Source: Heliocidaris tuberculata
Taxonomy: Eukaryota > Echinodermata > Echinoidea > Camarodonta > Echinometridae
Direction of reading: 5' to 3'
Assembly (NCBI GenBank): GCA_025618425.1
Contig: CM046836.1
Location: 26,987,790 to 27,051,789 of the forward strand
DNA length: 64,000 bases
A model generated the notes under the pieces. The model was not told the DNA's origin. It saw only the letters and a program-made list of their open reading frames with translations, and did not search any database. Made by a program: the position numbers and the translations under genes. Shown piece after piece: positions 52,401 to 56,461 of the stretch (the first letter of the stretch is position 1; each line of letters opens with the position of its first letter).

Positions 52401-55400
52401 ATTTTGAAGAAGGATGGTGGAAAGGAATGACTTTATTAAAGAAATTTCAACTCATGATAACATTTCTGAAGTCAAGAACCAGAGCAGAGGCAAAAAAGAA
52501 ACCAAATAGTTTTAGATGCATCGTTTCAAAGGAATATTCAAGAACACACGGGCAAAAGTACATTTCAAAAAGAAGTTTTCAGAAAGAGGAGATAAATTGT
52601 GCTAAGATTCACTTCAATATGCTTGCAAATCATGGGAGCTTTAGGGTCTGCAAATGAAAGGTACCTCTTCTAACCTTTTAAAGGTTTTTGTGAAGTTATG
52701 CATTTTGTTGTTGTCATTGTTAAGGGGGGGGGGGGACAGGTAGCAAACTATTTAATACAAGATTGGAAAAGGATAAGTGGAATCAAGCAGACCTTTGGAA
52801 ACCTTTTTTCCTTGATGGCTTAACACCACATGTGTAGTCTAGCTTCGAAAGCTAATTATTTCCCTTTTTTGAGCTACTCACCGATTGGCCGGGTAATGTC
52901 GACCAGAAGAATCCCCTCCAATCAGGATCCTCAAAGATGTATGGGAGTATACGGGTGAGGAGACGGGCTGCATTGAGCACCACCTGCTGGTCCTTAGGGG
53001 CAGAGCATCCTGACTCGGCGGCAGAAACTAGCTTCTCTACAGCCTTCAAGAGACAAAAAGAAAAACATCTCTTCAATGTTTTCAACTATTTGAATGACAA
53101 AGTACATTGAAACCTATTTATGAAGTACTGTACATGAAGACCATTTACAGGAGATGAAAAAACTTTTTTATAAGCATGTGGTCGAAATGTACAGGTTGAA
53201 GTAAACTGGTCGAAATGTACAGGTTACATTGTACAACTTGCATTGAGAAAAACTTGTTCAGTTCAGTATTTTTTGATTTACTGTATCAAGAAGTGCAGAA
53301 AGAAATACCTTTTAAAAGGTCACTTTCCTGTTTACTAATTTGGCTTTCTTCAGTGATGTAGCATACAGTACATGTAAGTTCAGCAGCCACTGACGCAGCA
53401 CTGGCTTCATCAGGGGGGGGGGGGGAGGGGGGAATCTTACTAGGGGGATGATCTTTCTCTCTCCATCTCCCTCTCTCTCCCTTTTATCTTTTTTTTTTTT
53501 TTTTGCCTTTCACTGGGGGAGGGGGCACAGGGTATGTATAGTACATGTATGTAGTTATGCCACTGCTCTTCTTAGCCTTTAAGAGGCATCTTCCCATCAT
53601 TTCATTGCAATATTTGCACCAAAGAATGCTACAATGAATGTATGGTATACTCCAAGTGTAGACAGGAGAGGATCAGTACAGAAACAGGACTCTACCTTGT
53701 AGCAGAGAGTTGCCAGATTGGATGGAGACTCTTCTCTGAGCGCCCTGATCTCTGCTGCCGGGATAAGGGCGAAGACATCGGTCACACTCGTCACACTGTC
53801 GGCCCAAAACTGATCCCAGAAGGCATCATCGCCAGCTTCTACAGGCTGCAACATGTAAGAGAGAGAGAGAGAAAAAAAAAAATCAGATAAAATGAGAAAG
53901 TGTCTTATTAATTTATTAGTTATTAACACCGAGGCAAAAAAATAAATATAAAAATTGCAAGTACTTTAAGGGGAAGAAGCCCCAATTTATACATTGTACA
54001 AGGCAAAAGGATATTTACCATTATTTCTCATTCTTTCATCATTGACAACTTGTATACATACAGACTAGATATCAACTTTTTTTTTCTTGTTTATTTATTT
54101 ATTTATTTTTTGTTTTGTTTTTGTTTTGTTTTTTTGTTTTTGTTTGTTTTGTTTTGTTTTGTTTTTTTTTTTTGGGGGGGGGGGGTTGGTGGCTATGCTC
54201 AGCATGACAGAATCTAATATGGGTTGACTCTTTGACATGTGAGCTAAATTAATTTACATGAAAATCCATTATTTAGGGGATGTCTATGCTAAAACAGCAT
54301 ATTCTGTCTAACTCACTCCTTGTTGAAAACTCCTACTACATGTATACTTCCAATTCAGGGCAAAAATCAGAGTAATCACTGGAAAATTAATTTATACGGA
54401 GCCACATCTAATGCCAAGGGAAACAGATTCATAATTTCCATTCCCTCCAGCTTCCTTTTTTTCTGCCCGCAGGCCGCATACCTCTTTTTTAAAAACAAAG
54501 ACCAATCCGAAAATTAAGGGCAGGTAAAACAGATTCCTAGTTTCTGGTCTGGATTTTTTCCTTTATTTTAACATTTTTTTAAATGAGGCCAGGGGTTAAT
54601 TCCTCATAATATAATTTACTTCTTATACATGTAAATTGTAGTGGATCAATTTCAAAACATGTAAGTTCTCTTGTTCAACTTGTCTAACTTTAAATACTAC
54701 ATTCATAGGCACAAAACAACACAATATTCAGTGATTTTAATATTTTTGTAACCTCTCCTAGTACAGGTTGTATTTCCTAAAATTTCTTCTTTTTAAAAAA
54801 ATTGGAAATCTAACATTTTGTATATAAAGAACAAAACAAAAAGTATGATGCCATCAGACGTAGTAACCATTTAATACCCACCTCCTTATACCTGAGGCCA
54901 ACAAGAACACTAGATTGAAATTACCGTAGACTATTTTGTAAATTAAAAGAAATAAAAGAGTGAATACAGGAAGGAACATCAGGTTAATTCATTGTTGTTG
55001 TGTACCAACAGTCCAACACATTGTGTGTTTGGAAAGGCTGGTTATCTGGACAGGTCAACGACCCCCCCCCCAAAAAAAAAACAAAACAAAACAAAAAAAA
55101 CACAAACACAACAAAACCAGTAAATCACAAAACTTTTCTTGCACATCTGTGACAAATCTTTCACAAGATTGATTGAAAGTTGTATGAATTGCAAATATTC
55201 ACTGGAAATTTCACTTGATCAAGATGATAAAGATCCTATTGTCAAAGAATCTGGCATGAAATAAAATATTCTATCATCCTGAAATATAGATGGAAGTATT
55301 TTCTCAAAATTTTGCTGATTATTTGCTGTTTTTCCTCTTCAACTTAATAGAAGTTGTGACCACTGCCACAACCCTACACAGATGGTTCTGTGAGAGTGTG

Positions 55401-55981
55401 AGTGCCCCCCCCCCATATCATACCTTCTTTTCCTCTTCTTCTTTCGCCTCCCCCCTCCTCCTCCTCCTCTTCTTCTTCTTGTTCTTCTTCACCTTCTTTT
55501 CTTCTTCTTGAAAGTTCTTCTTCTTCTTCTTCTTCTTCTTCTTCTTCTTCTTCTTCTTCTTCTTCTTCTTCTTCTTCTTCTTCTTCTTCTTCTTCTTCTT
55601 CTTCTTCTTCTTCTTCTTCTTCTTCTTCTTCTTCTTCTTCTTCTTCTTCTTCTTCTTCTTCTTCTTCTTCTTCTTCTTCTTCTTCTTCTTCTTCTTCTTC
55701 TCATACTTCTTCTTCTTCTTCTTCTCAGTAATAAACATACACAACAAACCAGGCTGTCTAAGAAAATATCACATTTTTACTCACAACAACATGCACACAG
55801 TGCAGTCACTATCTGTGCTACCAGCTGCAGCTGTATTAACTCATTCATCATTGGCATTGCACGCACTGCACGAGTACTGAGTGACATTGGCAGTATTGAG
55901 AAAATTGTAACTCACCTGTGTTTTCGTCGTCAGCTGTACAACTGCTTTCCTAAAATTCAGCTTCGAGTCTGACCCTCCCAT
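14455..55981 (-). CDS. HID1: HID1 orthologue, whole gene span (19 coding exons)
   Basis: Hid1-family protein, related to vertebrate HID1 and C. elegans HID-1. The family is a peripheral Golgi protein needed for dense-core vesicle biogenesis and secretory cargo sorting. I joined coding exons at 55916-55981, 53696-53845, 52882-53043, 51641-51667, 41076-41180, 40328-40496, 39101-39158, 37082-37289, 36170-36283, 35011-35185, 33474-33625, 33141-33219, 29667-29831, 28550-28777, 25482-25609, 24422-24619, 23678-23769, 22297-22455 and 14455-14518. Total 2499 nt, 832 residues; every splice phase agrees and all introns are GT-AG. Human HID1 is somewhat shorter (about 790 residues); the extra length lies mostly in the low-complexity linker (about residues 545-725). 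The N-terminus MGGSDSK keeps the N-myristoylation glycine. Intron sizes run from about 0.1 to 10 kb. Confidence 0.97.
15282..15354 (-). CDS. HID1: HID1 exon 19a, proximal alternative last exon
   Basis: A second terminal exon with the same acceptor phase. CTACAG precedes an A that completes Arg812, followed by NLEPPIWYDTAVRLFEVQRI, NES and a TAA stop at 15282-15284. It is clearly a duplicate of exon 19b: 14 of the 20 residues match, and most of the changes are conservative. An intact frame, acceptor and stop at this divergence suggest it is used, giving an 835-residue isoform with D-to-A in the YDTD motif and a four-residue longer tail. Confidence 0.85.
15651..15903. mobile_element. MITE family E, copy 1
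   Basis: Inverted termini GCCTGTATTCTGAACTCCAG and CCGGAGTTCAGAATATGAGCC, with many GTTTAA-type sub-repeats inside. It aligns along its length with 35791-36051. It lies in the HID1 intron just upstream of exon 19a. Confidence 0.85.
16841..17050. mobile_element. MITE family F, 210 bp
   Basis: Starts GGCCCGAATTCACAAAGGAG and ends with the exact inverse CTCCTTTGTGAATTCGGGCC. The arms carry repeated GGTTTAAACCATGG palindromes. In the HID1 intron between exons 18 and 19a. Confidence 0.9.
17080..17582. mobile_element. MITE family G, about 500 bp
   Basis: Termini GGCCCTGTTCAGGCGCT and AGCGCCTGAACAGGGCC are inverse. The interior is GC-rich with repeated CGTACCGTACC-type motifs in both directions. 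Only a GA tract separates it from family F, so two elements sit side by side. Confidence 0.9.
17583..18585. other. HID1 intron, nothing specific seen
   Basis: AT-rich intron sequence without recognisable exon, RNA gene or inverted repeat. Confidence 0.4.
18575..18632. repeat. GA microsatellite in HID1 intron
   Basis: Runs of GAGAGA/GGGAGA. The Ser/Leu-rich minus-strand frames here are repeat artefacts. Confidence 0.85.
18633..21089. other. HID1 intron, no gene seen
   Basis: Part of the roughly 7-kb intron between exons 18 and 19a. A block near 19850-19990 (GGGCTTTGGAAATTATGACC..GCTTAAAGCTCCAGCA) resembles 24125-24170 and is probably a worn dispersed repeat. Confidence 0.4.
21090..21513. mobile_element. 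TTAA-flanked MITE, family H
   Basis: TTAA at 21090-21093 and 21510-21513. The body begins AGGCCACCGCATACCTTACG and ends with CGTAAGGTGTGTGGTGGCC, an inverse match over about 35 bp that includes GATCGGTCTGC. It is shared in style with families A and D (TTAA targets). Confidence 0.85.
21925..22172. repeat. GA-rich tract close to HID1 exon 18
   Basis: Purine-rich stretch (pyrimidine-rich in transcript sense) 125 bp past the exon 18 donor. Long Ser/Leu/Phe frames on the minus strand are artefacts. Confidence 0.85.
22297..22455 (-). CDS. HID1: HID1 exon 18
   Basis: Enters at phase 2 (AAA, Lys759) and encodes residues 760-811, GLTDESEILKFLQHGTLVGL onward. It includes LPVPHPILIRKYQANSG and WFRTYMWGVIYLR, the most conserved C-terminal block of the family. 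It ends in phase 2 (AG), compatible with both last exons. Donor GTAAGA. Confidence 0.97.
22690..22862. repeat. Fragment of an L2/CR1-like or SINE 3' end
   Basis: The motif AAGCGTTTGGAGACATCCCA with following ATATAAATCCAGAATATCAT and a TTATTATT tail matches the general 3'-end style of widespread retroposons. No coding part remains. Confidence 0.4.
22938..23526. mobile_element. MITE family I, about 590 bp
   Basis: The left end CAGGGGGGTGATTCACTAAC is inverse to the right end GTTAGTGAATCACCCCCCAG. Sub-terminal GGGATCGATATC / GCGATATCGCTC-like blocks are also inverted. The centre is GC-rich (23120-23340), unlike the surrounding intron. Confidence 0.85.
23678..23769 (-). CDS. HID1: HID1 exon 17
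   Basis: Phase 0 entry after CATTAG. VQSWKQKLPLQTIMRLLQVL then VPQVEKICID (residues 729-758), ending with AA in phase 2. Matches the conserved SWKSKLPLQTIMRLLQ region of vertebrate HID1. Donor GTAAGT. Confidence 0.96.
24422..24619 (-). CDS. HID1: HID1 exon 16 (Ser/Ala-rich linker)
   Basis: 66 codons, residues 663-728, starting IQSAVSPQSDTESHTSESS and ending GEWRPTPEW. The linker is poorly conserved and probably disordered; only the final WxPTPEW matches vertebrates. The donor is GTAAAAAA followed by a long A-run, a weak site for U1. The short plus-strand open frame over it is a shadow. Confidence 0.88.
25193..25450. repeat. 31-bp tandem repeat, about 8.3 copies
   Basis: Unit AAAGTTAGGCTGCATTTGAG plus AATACGGGTCT, with small variants (GGGCCT, AATATG). 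It ends only 31 bp before the donor side of HID1 exon 15, so any expansion would sit right beside the splice site. Confidence 0.95.
25482..25609 (-). CDS. HID1: HID1 exon 15 (Ala/Gly low-complexity linker)
   Basis: Completes Gly620, then residues 621-662: VSMMTETSKVMPGE, a run of seven Ala, and a run of four Gly before DNMAQS. Acceptor TTCAG, donor GTAAGT, phase 0 exit. The amino-acid runs come from GCx and GGx repeats and are probably lineage-specific. Confidence 0.85.
25893..27793. repeat. Dispersed 375-bp repeat, copy interrupted by a fold-back element
   Basis: The flanks 25893-25943 and 27483-27793 join to give the same sequence as 32147-32521 (TATATGGGACTGCATGCACA through GGTAGGGCATGTAATATAAC). 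This copy is therefore the filled site and the other is the empty site. Confidence 0.9.
25944..27482. mobile_element. 1.54-kb fold-back (giant inverted repeat) element
   Basis: The left arm (about 25944-26690) and right arm (about 26728-27482) are near-perfect inverse copies, roughly 740 bp each, with a loop of about 40 nt. The ends are TAGGCCAGGAGCCTGTCCCG and its counterpart TAGTCTGGGAGCCTGTCCCG. A 3-bp TCA flanks both sides, and the empty site at 32195-32197 has one TCA. Matching open frames in the two arms reflect arm identity, not a gene. Confidence 0.93.
27794..28549. other. HID1 intron, no gene seen
   Basis: Contains CAATCCAATCCAATCAGGGT at 28112-28131, then TATTTATAAAGCGCC, which looks like a retroposon 3' fragment; otherwise unremarkable. 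Confidence 0.35.
28550..28777 (-). CDS. HID1: HID1 exon 14
   Basis: Completes Gly544, then residues 545-619. NSNLVYTIIRKRTVFHQLAN is highly conserved. The rest (LPSDQASISKALAKRSKKLS onward) is basic and Ser/Ala-rich, with EPGTLKATLLATP matching the vertebrate EPGTLKTSLVATP block. Donor GTAAAG. Confidence 0.96.
29667..29831 (-). CDS. HID1: HID1 exon 13
   Basis: Completes Val489, then residues 490-543, SPYLKSLSMVSANKMLHLLE to FNNIIQYQFD. A hydrophobic helical repeat region with near-identity to vertebrate HID1. Acceptor TTGCAG, donor GTAAGT. Confidence 0.97.
29832..31249. other. HID1 intron, no gene seen
   Basis: AT-rich with an A-run at 30733-30757. No exon or inverted repeat recognised. Confidence 0.35.
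31797..32110 (+). mobile_element. SINE-like retroposon, copy 1
   Basis: Shares GCAATAAATAGCCTCCA, the CATTCTCCTGATGATGATC block and a GAGCTCTTAGCGGAGCT tail with a diverged copy at 36340-36570. The GTTGGATCCC segment could be a worn B-box, so a tRNA-derived head is possible but not shown. Confidence 0.5.
32147..32521. repeat. Dispersed 375-bp repeat, empty-site copy
   Basis: Matches the flanks of the fold-back element at 25944-27482 with that element cleanly absent; the junction is AAACACTTCAGCTC. Similarity to the other copy ends abruptly at both edges. Confidence 0.9.
33141..33219 (-). CDS. HID1: HID1 exon 12
   Basis: Residues 463-488, VFHKIITSGHQRLQPLYDCL then LTIIVN, ending in phase 1. 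Near-identical to vertebrates (VFHKIITSGHQRLQPLFDCL). Acceptor GTACAG, donor GTAAGA. Confidence 0.97.
33474..33625 (-). CDS. HID1: HID1 exon 11
   Basis: Completes Ser412, then residues 413-462 (RVGLMHIGVFILLLLSGERN through TGTHADFLII). One of the most conserved stretches of the family, with an amphipathic, very hydrophobic start that is not clearly a membrane span. Acceptor TGACAG, donor GTAAGT. A MITE end lies 24 bp upstream of the acceptor. Confidence 0.97.
33650..33984. mobile_element. MITE family J, 335 bp, beside a splice acceptor
   Basis: Ends GGGAGGTGTTTCATAAAGC and GCTTTATGAAACACCCCCC are inverse, and sub-terminal blocks ACGAACGACTTTACGCACGA / TCGTGCGTAAAGTCGTTCGT are exactly inverse. 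It occupies the intron immediately upstream of HID1 exon 11, where the branch point would normally lie. Confidence 0.93.
34228..34371. mobile_element. MITE family C, intact copy, 144 bp
   Basis: CTGGGGAGCATTTCATCAAG is inverse to CTTGATGAAACGCTCCCCTG at the right end; inner arms carry AAGTGATTTTTAC / GTAAAAATCACTG. A half copy lies at 10696-10796. Confidence 0.88.
34546..34673. mobile_element. MITE family K, 128 bp, copy 1
   Basis: GGGCCCTCTTGCATAAAAAG at the left is matched by its exact inverse at the right. The centre contains CCAATCAGGATCG. A second 128-bp copy is at 61990-62117 in CCNF, differing at only a few positions. Confidence 0.95.
35011..35185 (-). CDS. HID1: HID1 exon 10
   Basis: Residues 354-411, TYLPGSTKKIAFHQELLVLF then WKMCDHNKKFLFYVLKSSD through LNDARADQ; ends in phase 1. 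Strongly conserved with vertebrate HID1. Acceptor CCATAG, donor GTAAGT. Confidence 0.97.
35250..35312 (-). pseudogene. HID1: Decayed partial copy of HID1 exon 10
   Basis: 65 bp beyond the exon 10 acceptor the minus strand reads ELLVLFWKMFDSNKKS and then a stop. This matches ELLVLFWKMCDHNKKF of the true exon at nucleotide level (CTTCCAGAAGAG..CCAGTAACTC). It lacks a usable acceptor in frame and ends in TGA, so it is an exon-duplication relic. Confidence 0.85.
35791..36051. mobile_element. MITE family E, copy 2
   Basis: GGGCCTGCATTCTGAACTCC at the left, CTGGAGTTAAGAATACGGGC at the right. The internal order matches 15651-15903, including the GATTTTCTAAAACTCTGGTT block. Confidence 0.85.
36170..36283 (-). 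CDS. HID1: HID1 exon 9
   Basis: Residues 316-353, GVLPENLFVNYLSRIHREED then FHFILKGLTRLLNNPLIQ, phase 0 on both sides. Matches the NLFVNYLSRIHREEDFQFIL block. Acceptor TTGCAG, donor GTAAGA. Confidence 0.97.
36340..36570 (+). mobile_element. SINE-like retroposon, diverged copy 2
   Basis: Aligns with 31880-32110 through GTAGACGATAAATAGCCCCC, TCAATCTCCTGA and the AGGCTCTTAATGGAGCTTAG tail. It lies just upstream of HID1 exon 9. Confidence 0.5.
36625..36648. repeat. G homopolymer
   Basis: Long run of G in the HID1 intron; a likely place for assembly or polymerase-slippage error. Confidence 0.9.
37082..37289 (-). CDS. HID1: HID1 exon 8
   Basis: Completes Arg246, then residues 247-315, HALPLFTSMLNIACAYDPVG, then YGMPYNHLLFSDTREPLVE and a variable tail to EEVHE. 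Conserved except for the tail. Donor GTATGC is non-consensus. This exon is the source of several tandem relics in the intron upstream. Confidence 0.97.
37366..37455 (-). pseudogene. HID1: Relic A of HID1 exon 8
   Basis: The minus strand preserves the order of exon 8: a CCTCTTCACCTCT block, then GTGTTAAACATAGTCTGTTC followed by CTATGATCCTGTGGGCTCC (VLNIVCSYDPVGS). The frame before it is broken and the rest of the exon is lost. Starts about 75 bp upstream of the true exon. Confidence 0.8.
37495..37612 (-). pseudogene. HID1: Relic B of HID1 exon 8, split by a MITE
   Basis: Minus-strand translation VCAYNTMSFNMPHSHLFFID resembles ACAYDPVGYGMPYNHLLFSD of exon 8 and is closer still to relic C. Its 5' part is separated by the family A MITE at 37622-38213. 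Confidence 0.75.
37622..38213. mobile_element. TTAA-flanked MITE, family A, copy 2
   Basis: TTAA at 37622-37625 and 38210-38213 around a body with inverse ends AGGGCAATCCAACCTTGG and AAGGTTGGATTTCCCT. It aligns with 3680-4256 and, in reverse orientation, with 60880-61140. It is inserted in a duplicated HID1 exon relic, so it post-dates that duplication. Confidence 0.9.
38268..38413 (-). pseudogene. HID1: Relic C of HID1 exon 8, frame still open
   Basis: After an AG (CTTTTGAG) in the same phase as exon 8, the frame reads RHTLPLFITMLDIACTHVPV, then SFDAPHNHLFFSDNIPLMYQ, open to a TGA near 38254. About 22 of the first 37 residues match exon 8. No good GT donor in the required phase was seen, so a relic is more likely than a working alternative exon. 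Confidence 0.8.
39101..39158 (-). CDS. HID1: HID1 exon 7
   Basis: 58 nt; completes Ser227, then DAHSLPNQWISFFCSSDN (228-245) and AG of Arg246. Matches vertebrate NPWVQFFCSTENR. Acceptor TTTAG, donor GTGAGT. Confidence 0.95.
40110..40240 (-). pseudogene. HID1: Decayed tandem copies of the 3' end of HID1 exon 6
   Basis: TTCTGAGAAGCAGGAAGGGGAAG at 40134-40156 matches TTCTGAGAAGCAGGTAAGGAGAAG inside exon 6. The intronic context CAATGCTGCCAATCTAATGATG also matches CAATGTTTCCAATTTGAAGATG beside the real donor. The copies are out of frame. Confidence 0.65.
40328..40496 (-). CDS. HID1: HID1 exon 6
   Basis: Residues 171-226, EKPEDPQTIDSCEYIWDAGV through LLLTCFSETMYLAPA, ending in phase 1. Matches SCEYIWEAGVG and LLKLLLTCFSEAMYL of vertebrates. 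Acceptor TCCTAG, donor GTAAGC. Confidence 0.97.
40630..40671. repeat. C-run/A-run low complexity
   Basis: Alternating C and A homopolymers in the intron between HID1 exons 5 and 6. Confidence 0.9.
41076..41180 (-). CDS. HID1: HID1 exon 5
   Basis: 35 codons (residues 136-170), SDEESLPLAQSLLAALSDLL then FCPDFTVVAAKKAGP, phase 0 at both ends. Corresponds to PLAESLLLAIADLLFCPDFTV in vertebrates. Acceptor TTACAG, donor GTAAGT. Confidence 0.96.
41567..41897 (-). mobile_element. G-run-ended MITE, family B, copy 2 (inverted)
   Basis: Begins GGCAGATCCAGGGGGG and ends TTATACGAAATCCTGGACCCG. Its reverse complement aligns with 7861-8103. The longer copy keeps extra interior (GCGACTTTTGGAGGGCTGG). Overlapping open frames rich in Pro/Gly are artefacts. 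Confidence 0.8.
42043..42232. mobile_element. Short inverted-repeat element with repeated GACCACCTG motifs
   Basis: CAGTCAAACCTGCTTTCCCG at the left is loosely inverse to TCTTTTTAGACAGGTTTCAC at the right, with repeated CTGTCTATA-AGACCACCTG units inside. It abuts the family D element. Confidence 0.5.
42238..43074. mobile_element. TTAA-flanked MITE, family D, copy 2, with nested insertion
   Basis: TTAA at 42238-42241, body from CCCTTTCAAGACAATTGACC to TCCTGTCCTGAAAGGG (42242-43070), then TTAC, probably a mutated TTAA. It matches 11567-11983 except for an inserted block at about 42532-42968. Confidence 0.85.
42532..42968. mobile_element. Nested MITE, family L
   Basis: GGGGGACCTAAAGCTACGCAC at the left is inverse to GTGCGTAGCTTTAGGACCCC at the right. 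It interrupts the family D element between AGAACCATGTACATG and CATGTAGCACTAAAAG; copy 1 of family D has the uninterrupted form GAAGCATGTAGCACTAAAAG. Confidence 0.88.
44483..44526. repeat. (GA)n-G run
   Basis: GA dinucleotide tract followed by a G-run; one of three equivalent tracts in the element. Confidence 0.9.
46056..46130. repeat. (GA)n-(GT)n-G run
   Basis: Compound microsatellite; equivalent position to the tracts at 44483 and 46404. Confidence 0.92.
46404..46455. repeat. C run-(GA)n
   Basis: C homopolymer followed by GA repeat; third tract of the series. Confidence 0.92.
47040..48420. repeat. Diverged tandem units, roughly 0.25-0.75 kb apart
   Basis: The recurring order is 'AAAC-AAAG-ATC', 'TATAGCGC-GTT', 'CCACT/CTGCTCTTTA', 'GAAGCAAAACGAAAAGAAAC', at about 47085, 47325, 48015 and 48275. 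Divergence is high. Confidence 0.6.
47515..47890. repeat. Inverted repeat built from ATAATTCCGAAGGTTCG units
   Basis: The left half (47515-47680) has several direct copies of ATAATTCCGAAGGTTCG-like units. The right half (47700-47890) has their inverse (CGAA(C)CTTTGGAATAA). The whole forms a large imperfect palindrome nested in the 5.5-kb element. Confidence 0.8.
49153..50405. other. HID1 intron, no gene seen
   Basis: Contains four-fold ACATGT repeats at 49236-49258 and a repeated TTTTTTTTGG tract at 49420-49447. No exon recognised. Confidence 0.35.
50407..50551. mobile_element. MITE family M, 145 bp
   Basis: GCCCCGTCTTATAAAAGAG is inverse to CTCTTTATAAGACGGGGC. Inner GTTGCGATTGATTT / AATCAATCACAAC arms also pair. 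It resembles family K in having GTTGCGATT inner arms but has different ends. Confidence 0.9.
51518..51542. repeat. (TA)n microsatellite
   Basis: Short TA run in the HID1 intron next to the microexon. Confidence 0.85.
51641..51667 (-). CDS. HID1: HID1 exon 4, 27-nt microexon
   Basis: Encodes ANMEGLDDF (residues 127-135), phase 0 at both ends, with a strong GTAAGT donor. The acceptor is AACAAG, weaker than usual, after a short TTTTTG pyrimidine tract. It sits where vertebrate HID1 has a short acidic insert between STVPG and the PLAES block. Skipping it would keep frame, so it may be a cassette exon. Without it the protein would be 823 residues. Confidence 0.62.
51979..52385. mobile_element. 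MITE family N, 397 bp, 5-bp target duplication
   Basis: CAGGGTTCTCCACTGG at the left is inverse to CTAGTGGAGAACCCTG at the right; CATAT occurs directly on both sides (51979-51983, 52381-52385). The inner CGGGGGCTC / GGAGCCCCCG blocks also pair. The CAGGG end resembles hAT, although hAT normally gives 8 bp. Confidence 0.85.
52882..53043 (-). CDS. HID1: HID1 exon 3
   Basis: Residues 73-126, AVEKLVSAAESGCSAPKDQQ then VVLNAARLLTRILPYIFEDP and DWRGFFWSTLPGQS, phase 0 at both ends. Near-identical to vertebrate sequence (LPYIFEDPDWRGFFWST). Acceptor TTGAAG, donor GTGAGT. Confidence 0.97.
53408..53516. repeat. G-run and CT/T-rich low complexity
   Basis: G homopolymer (53415-53433) and a pyrimidine tract (53457-53505) in the intron between HID1 exons 2 and 3. 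Confidence 0.85.
53696..53845 (-). CDS. HID1: HID1 exon 2
   Basis: Residues 23-72, PVEAGDDAFWDQFWADSVTS then VTDVFALIPAAEIRALREES and PSNLATLCYK, phase 0 at both ends. Almost the vertebrate sequence. Acceptor TTGCAG, donor GTAGAG. Confidence 0.98.
54085..54185. repeat. T-rich/GTTTT low complexity ending in G run
   Basis: TTTATTTATT, then repeated GTTTT units and a G-run, in HID1 intron 1. Confidence 0.85.
54990..55205. repeat. Dispersed repeat, copy 1
   Basis: GGCTGGTTATCTGGACAGGT and ATCTTTCACAAGAT..TGTATGAATTGCAAATATTC match 58145-58262 in the same order, with an A/C low-complexity insertion here. One copy lies in HID1 and the other in CCNF. Confidence 0.7.
55425..55727 (-). repeat. (GAA)n expansion in HID1 intron 1 ((TTC)n on plus)
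   Basis: An uninterrupted TTC run spans about 55515-55701 (about 62 triplets), with interrupted CTT/CCT units on both sides. In HID1 sense it reads (GAA)n and lies about 200 bp downstream of the exon 1 donor. It gives long Ser, Leu, Lys and Arg frames that are not genes. Confidence 0.97.
55916..55981 (-). CDS. HID1: HID1 exon 1 with start codon
   Basis: ATG at 55979-55981 in the context GAGATGG (G at -3, G at +4). It encodes MGGSDSKLNFRKAVVQLTTK then TQ and ends at donor GTGAGT in phase 0. Vertebrate HID1 begins MGNTDSKLNFRKAVIQLTTKTQ, so the start is secure. Gly2 in an MGxxxSK context fits N-myristoylation. Confidence 0.97.
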
Positions 55982-56132
55982 CTCGAATATAGAAGGATGA
56001 TGATTGTGTCGGTCGTTACAATAACATCAATTTCTCTAAAATCTTTTTTAATAATGATTATGTCAGGTTAAACATGAGTTTTCGTGGATTTGGAACGTAG
56101 CAGAAATCAACGTAACACGAAAACATACACGA

Positions 56133-56140
56133 TGACGTCA
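56133..56140. promoter_or_regulatory. CRE palindrome TGACGTCA
   Basis: Perfect CREB/ATF consensus about 150 bp upstream of the HID1 start codon and about 315 bp upstream of the inferred CCNF start. Confidence 0.6.
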
Positions 56141-56229
56141 CGATCCGAAGTAGCAAATGTGAAAGGTCATAGTATTTCCGTTGACCTCATGGAGTGGGCG
56201 GTACTTCTAATGGAGCGCAATTTTTTCAG

Positions 56230-56234
56230 CCAAT
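56230..56234 (+). promoter_or_regulatory. CCAAT box
   Basis: GCCAATCA, an NF-Y-type site, within the intergenic interval. NF-Y sites are common in cell-cycle gene and bidirectional promoters. Confidence 0.5.
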
Positions 56235-56454
56235 CACAGGCGGCGACGCTCATAACGGACGTAAACACAAACGGCTGGCATGTGTATTCAATACAACCCG
56301 ACGCGCTAAACTTGAATGAATGAATGATGCATCCATTCGATTCACAACCAACTGAATGCGGCTGGTATACCTGCGATATGTGTAAATTATATTCTTCATA
56401 GTTATACTCAGTAATTTTTCTACATTTGAATGCTGTTACTTGTCTTCTCCAAAG

Positions 56455-56461
56455 ATGAGGG
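56455..56461 (+). CDS. CCNF: CCNF exon 1, 7 coding nt (inferred)
   Basis: ATGAGGG followed by GTAAGA gives Met-Arg and one base, exactly the phase needed by the next exon (which starts AT, making Asp3). A at -3 is favourable. This is the best start I found between HID1 and exon 2, but it rests on phase and donor only. Met20 within exon 2 (59490) is an alternative start. Confidence 0.5.

Larger units (their letters stand above)
55982..56454. promoter_or_regulatory. Head-to-head interval, probable bidirectional promoter
   Basis: 473 bp separate the HID1 ATG (minus) from the inferred CCNF ATG (plus). It contains a full palindromic CRE (TGACGTCA, 56133-56140), a GC box (GGGCGG, 56196-56201) and CCAAT (56230-56234), and is richer in CpG than its surroundings. 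No TATA box is evident. Shared control of the two genes is inference. Confidence 0.6.

Noticed and set aside
55402..55972. Long poly-Ser, poly-Leu, poly-Lys and poly-Arg open frames
   Set aside because: All are translations of the (TTC)n/(GAA)n microsatellite in HID1 intron 1.
56084..56323. 79-residue frame in the HID1-CCNF interval
   Set aside because: No ATG at its start, no family similarity, and it overlaps the CRE/GC/CCAAT cluster.
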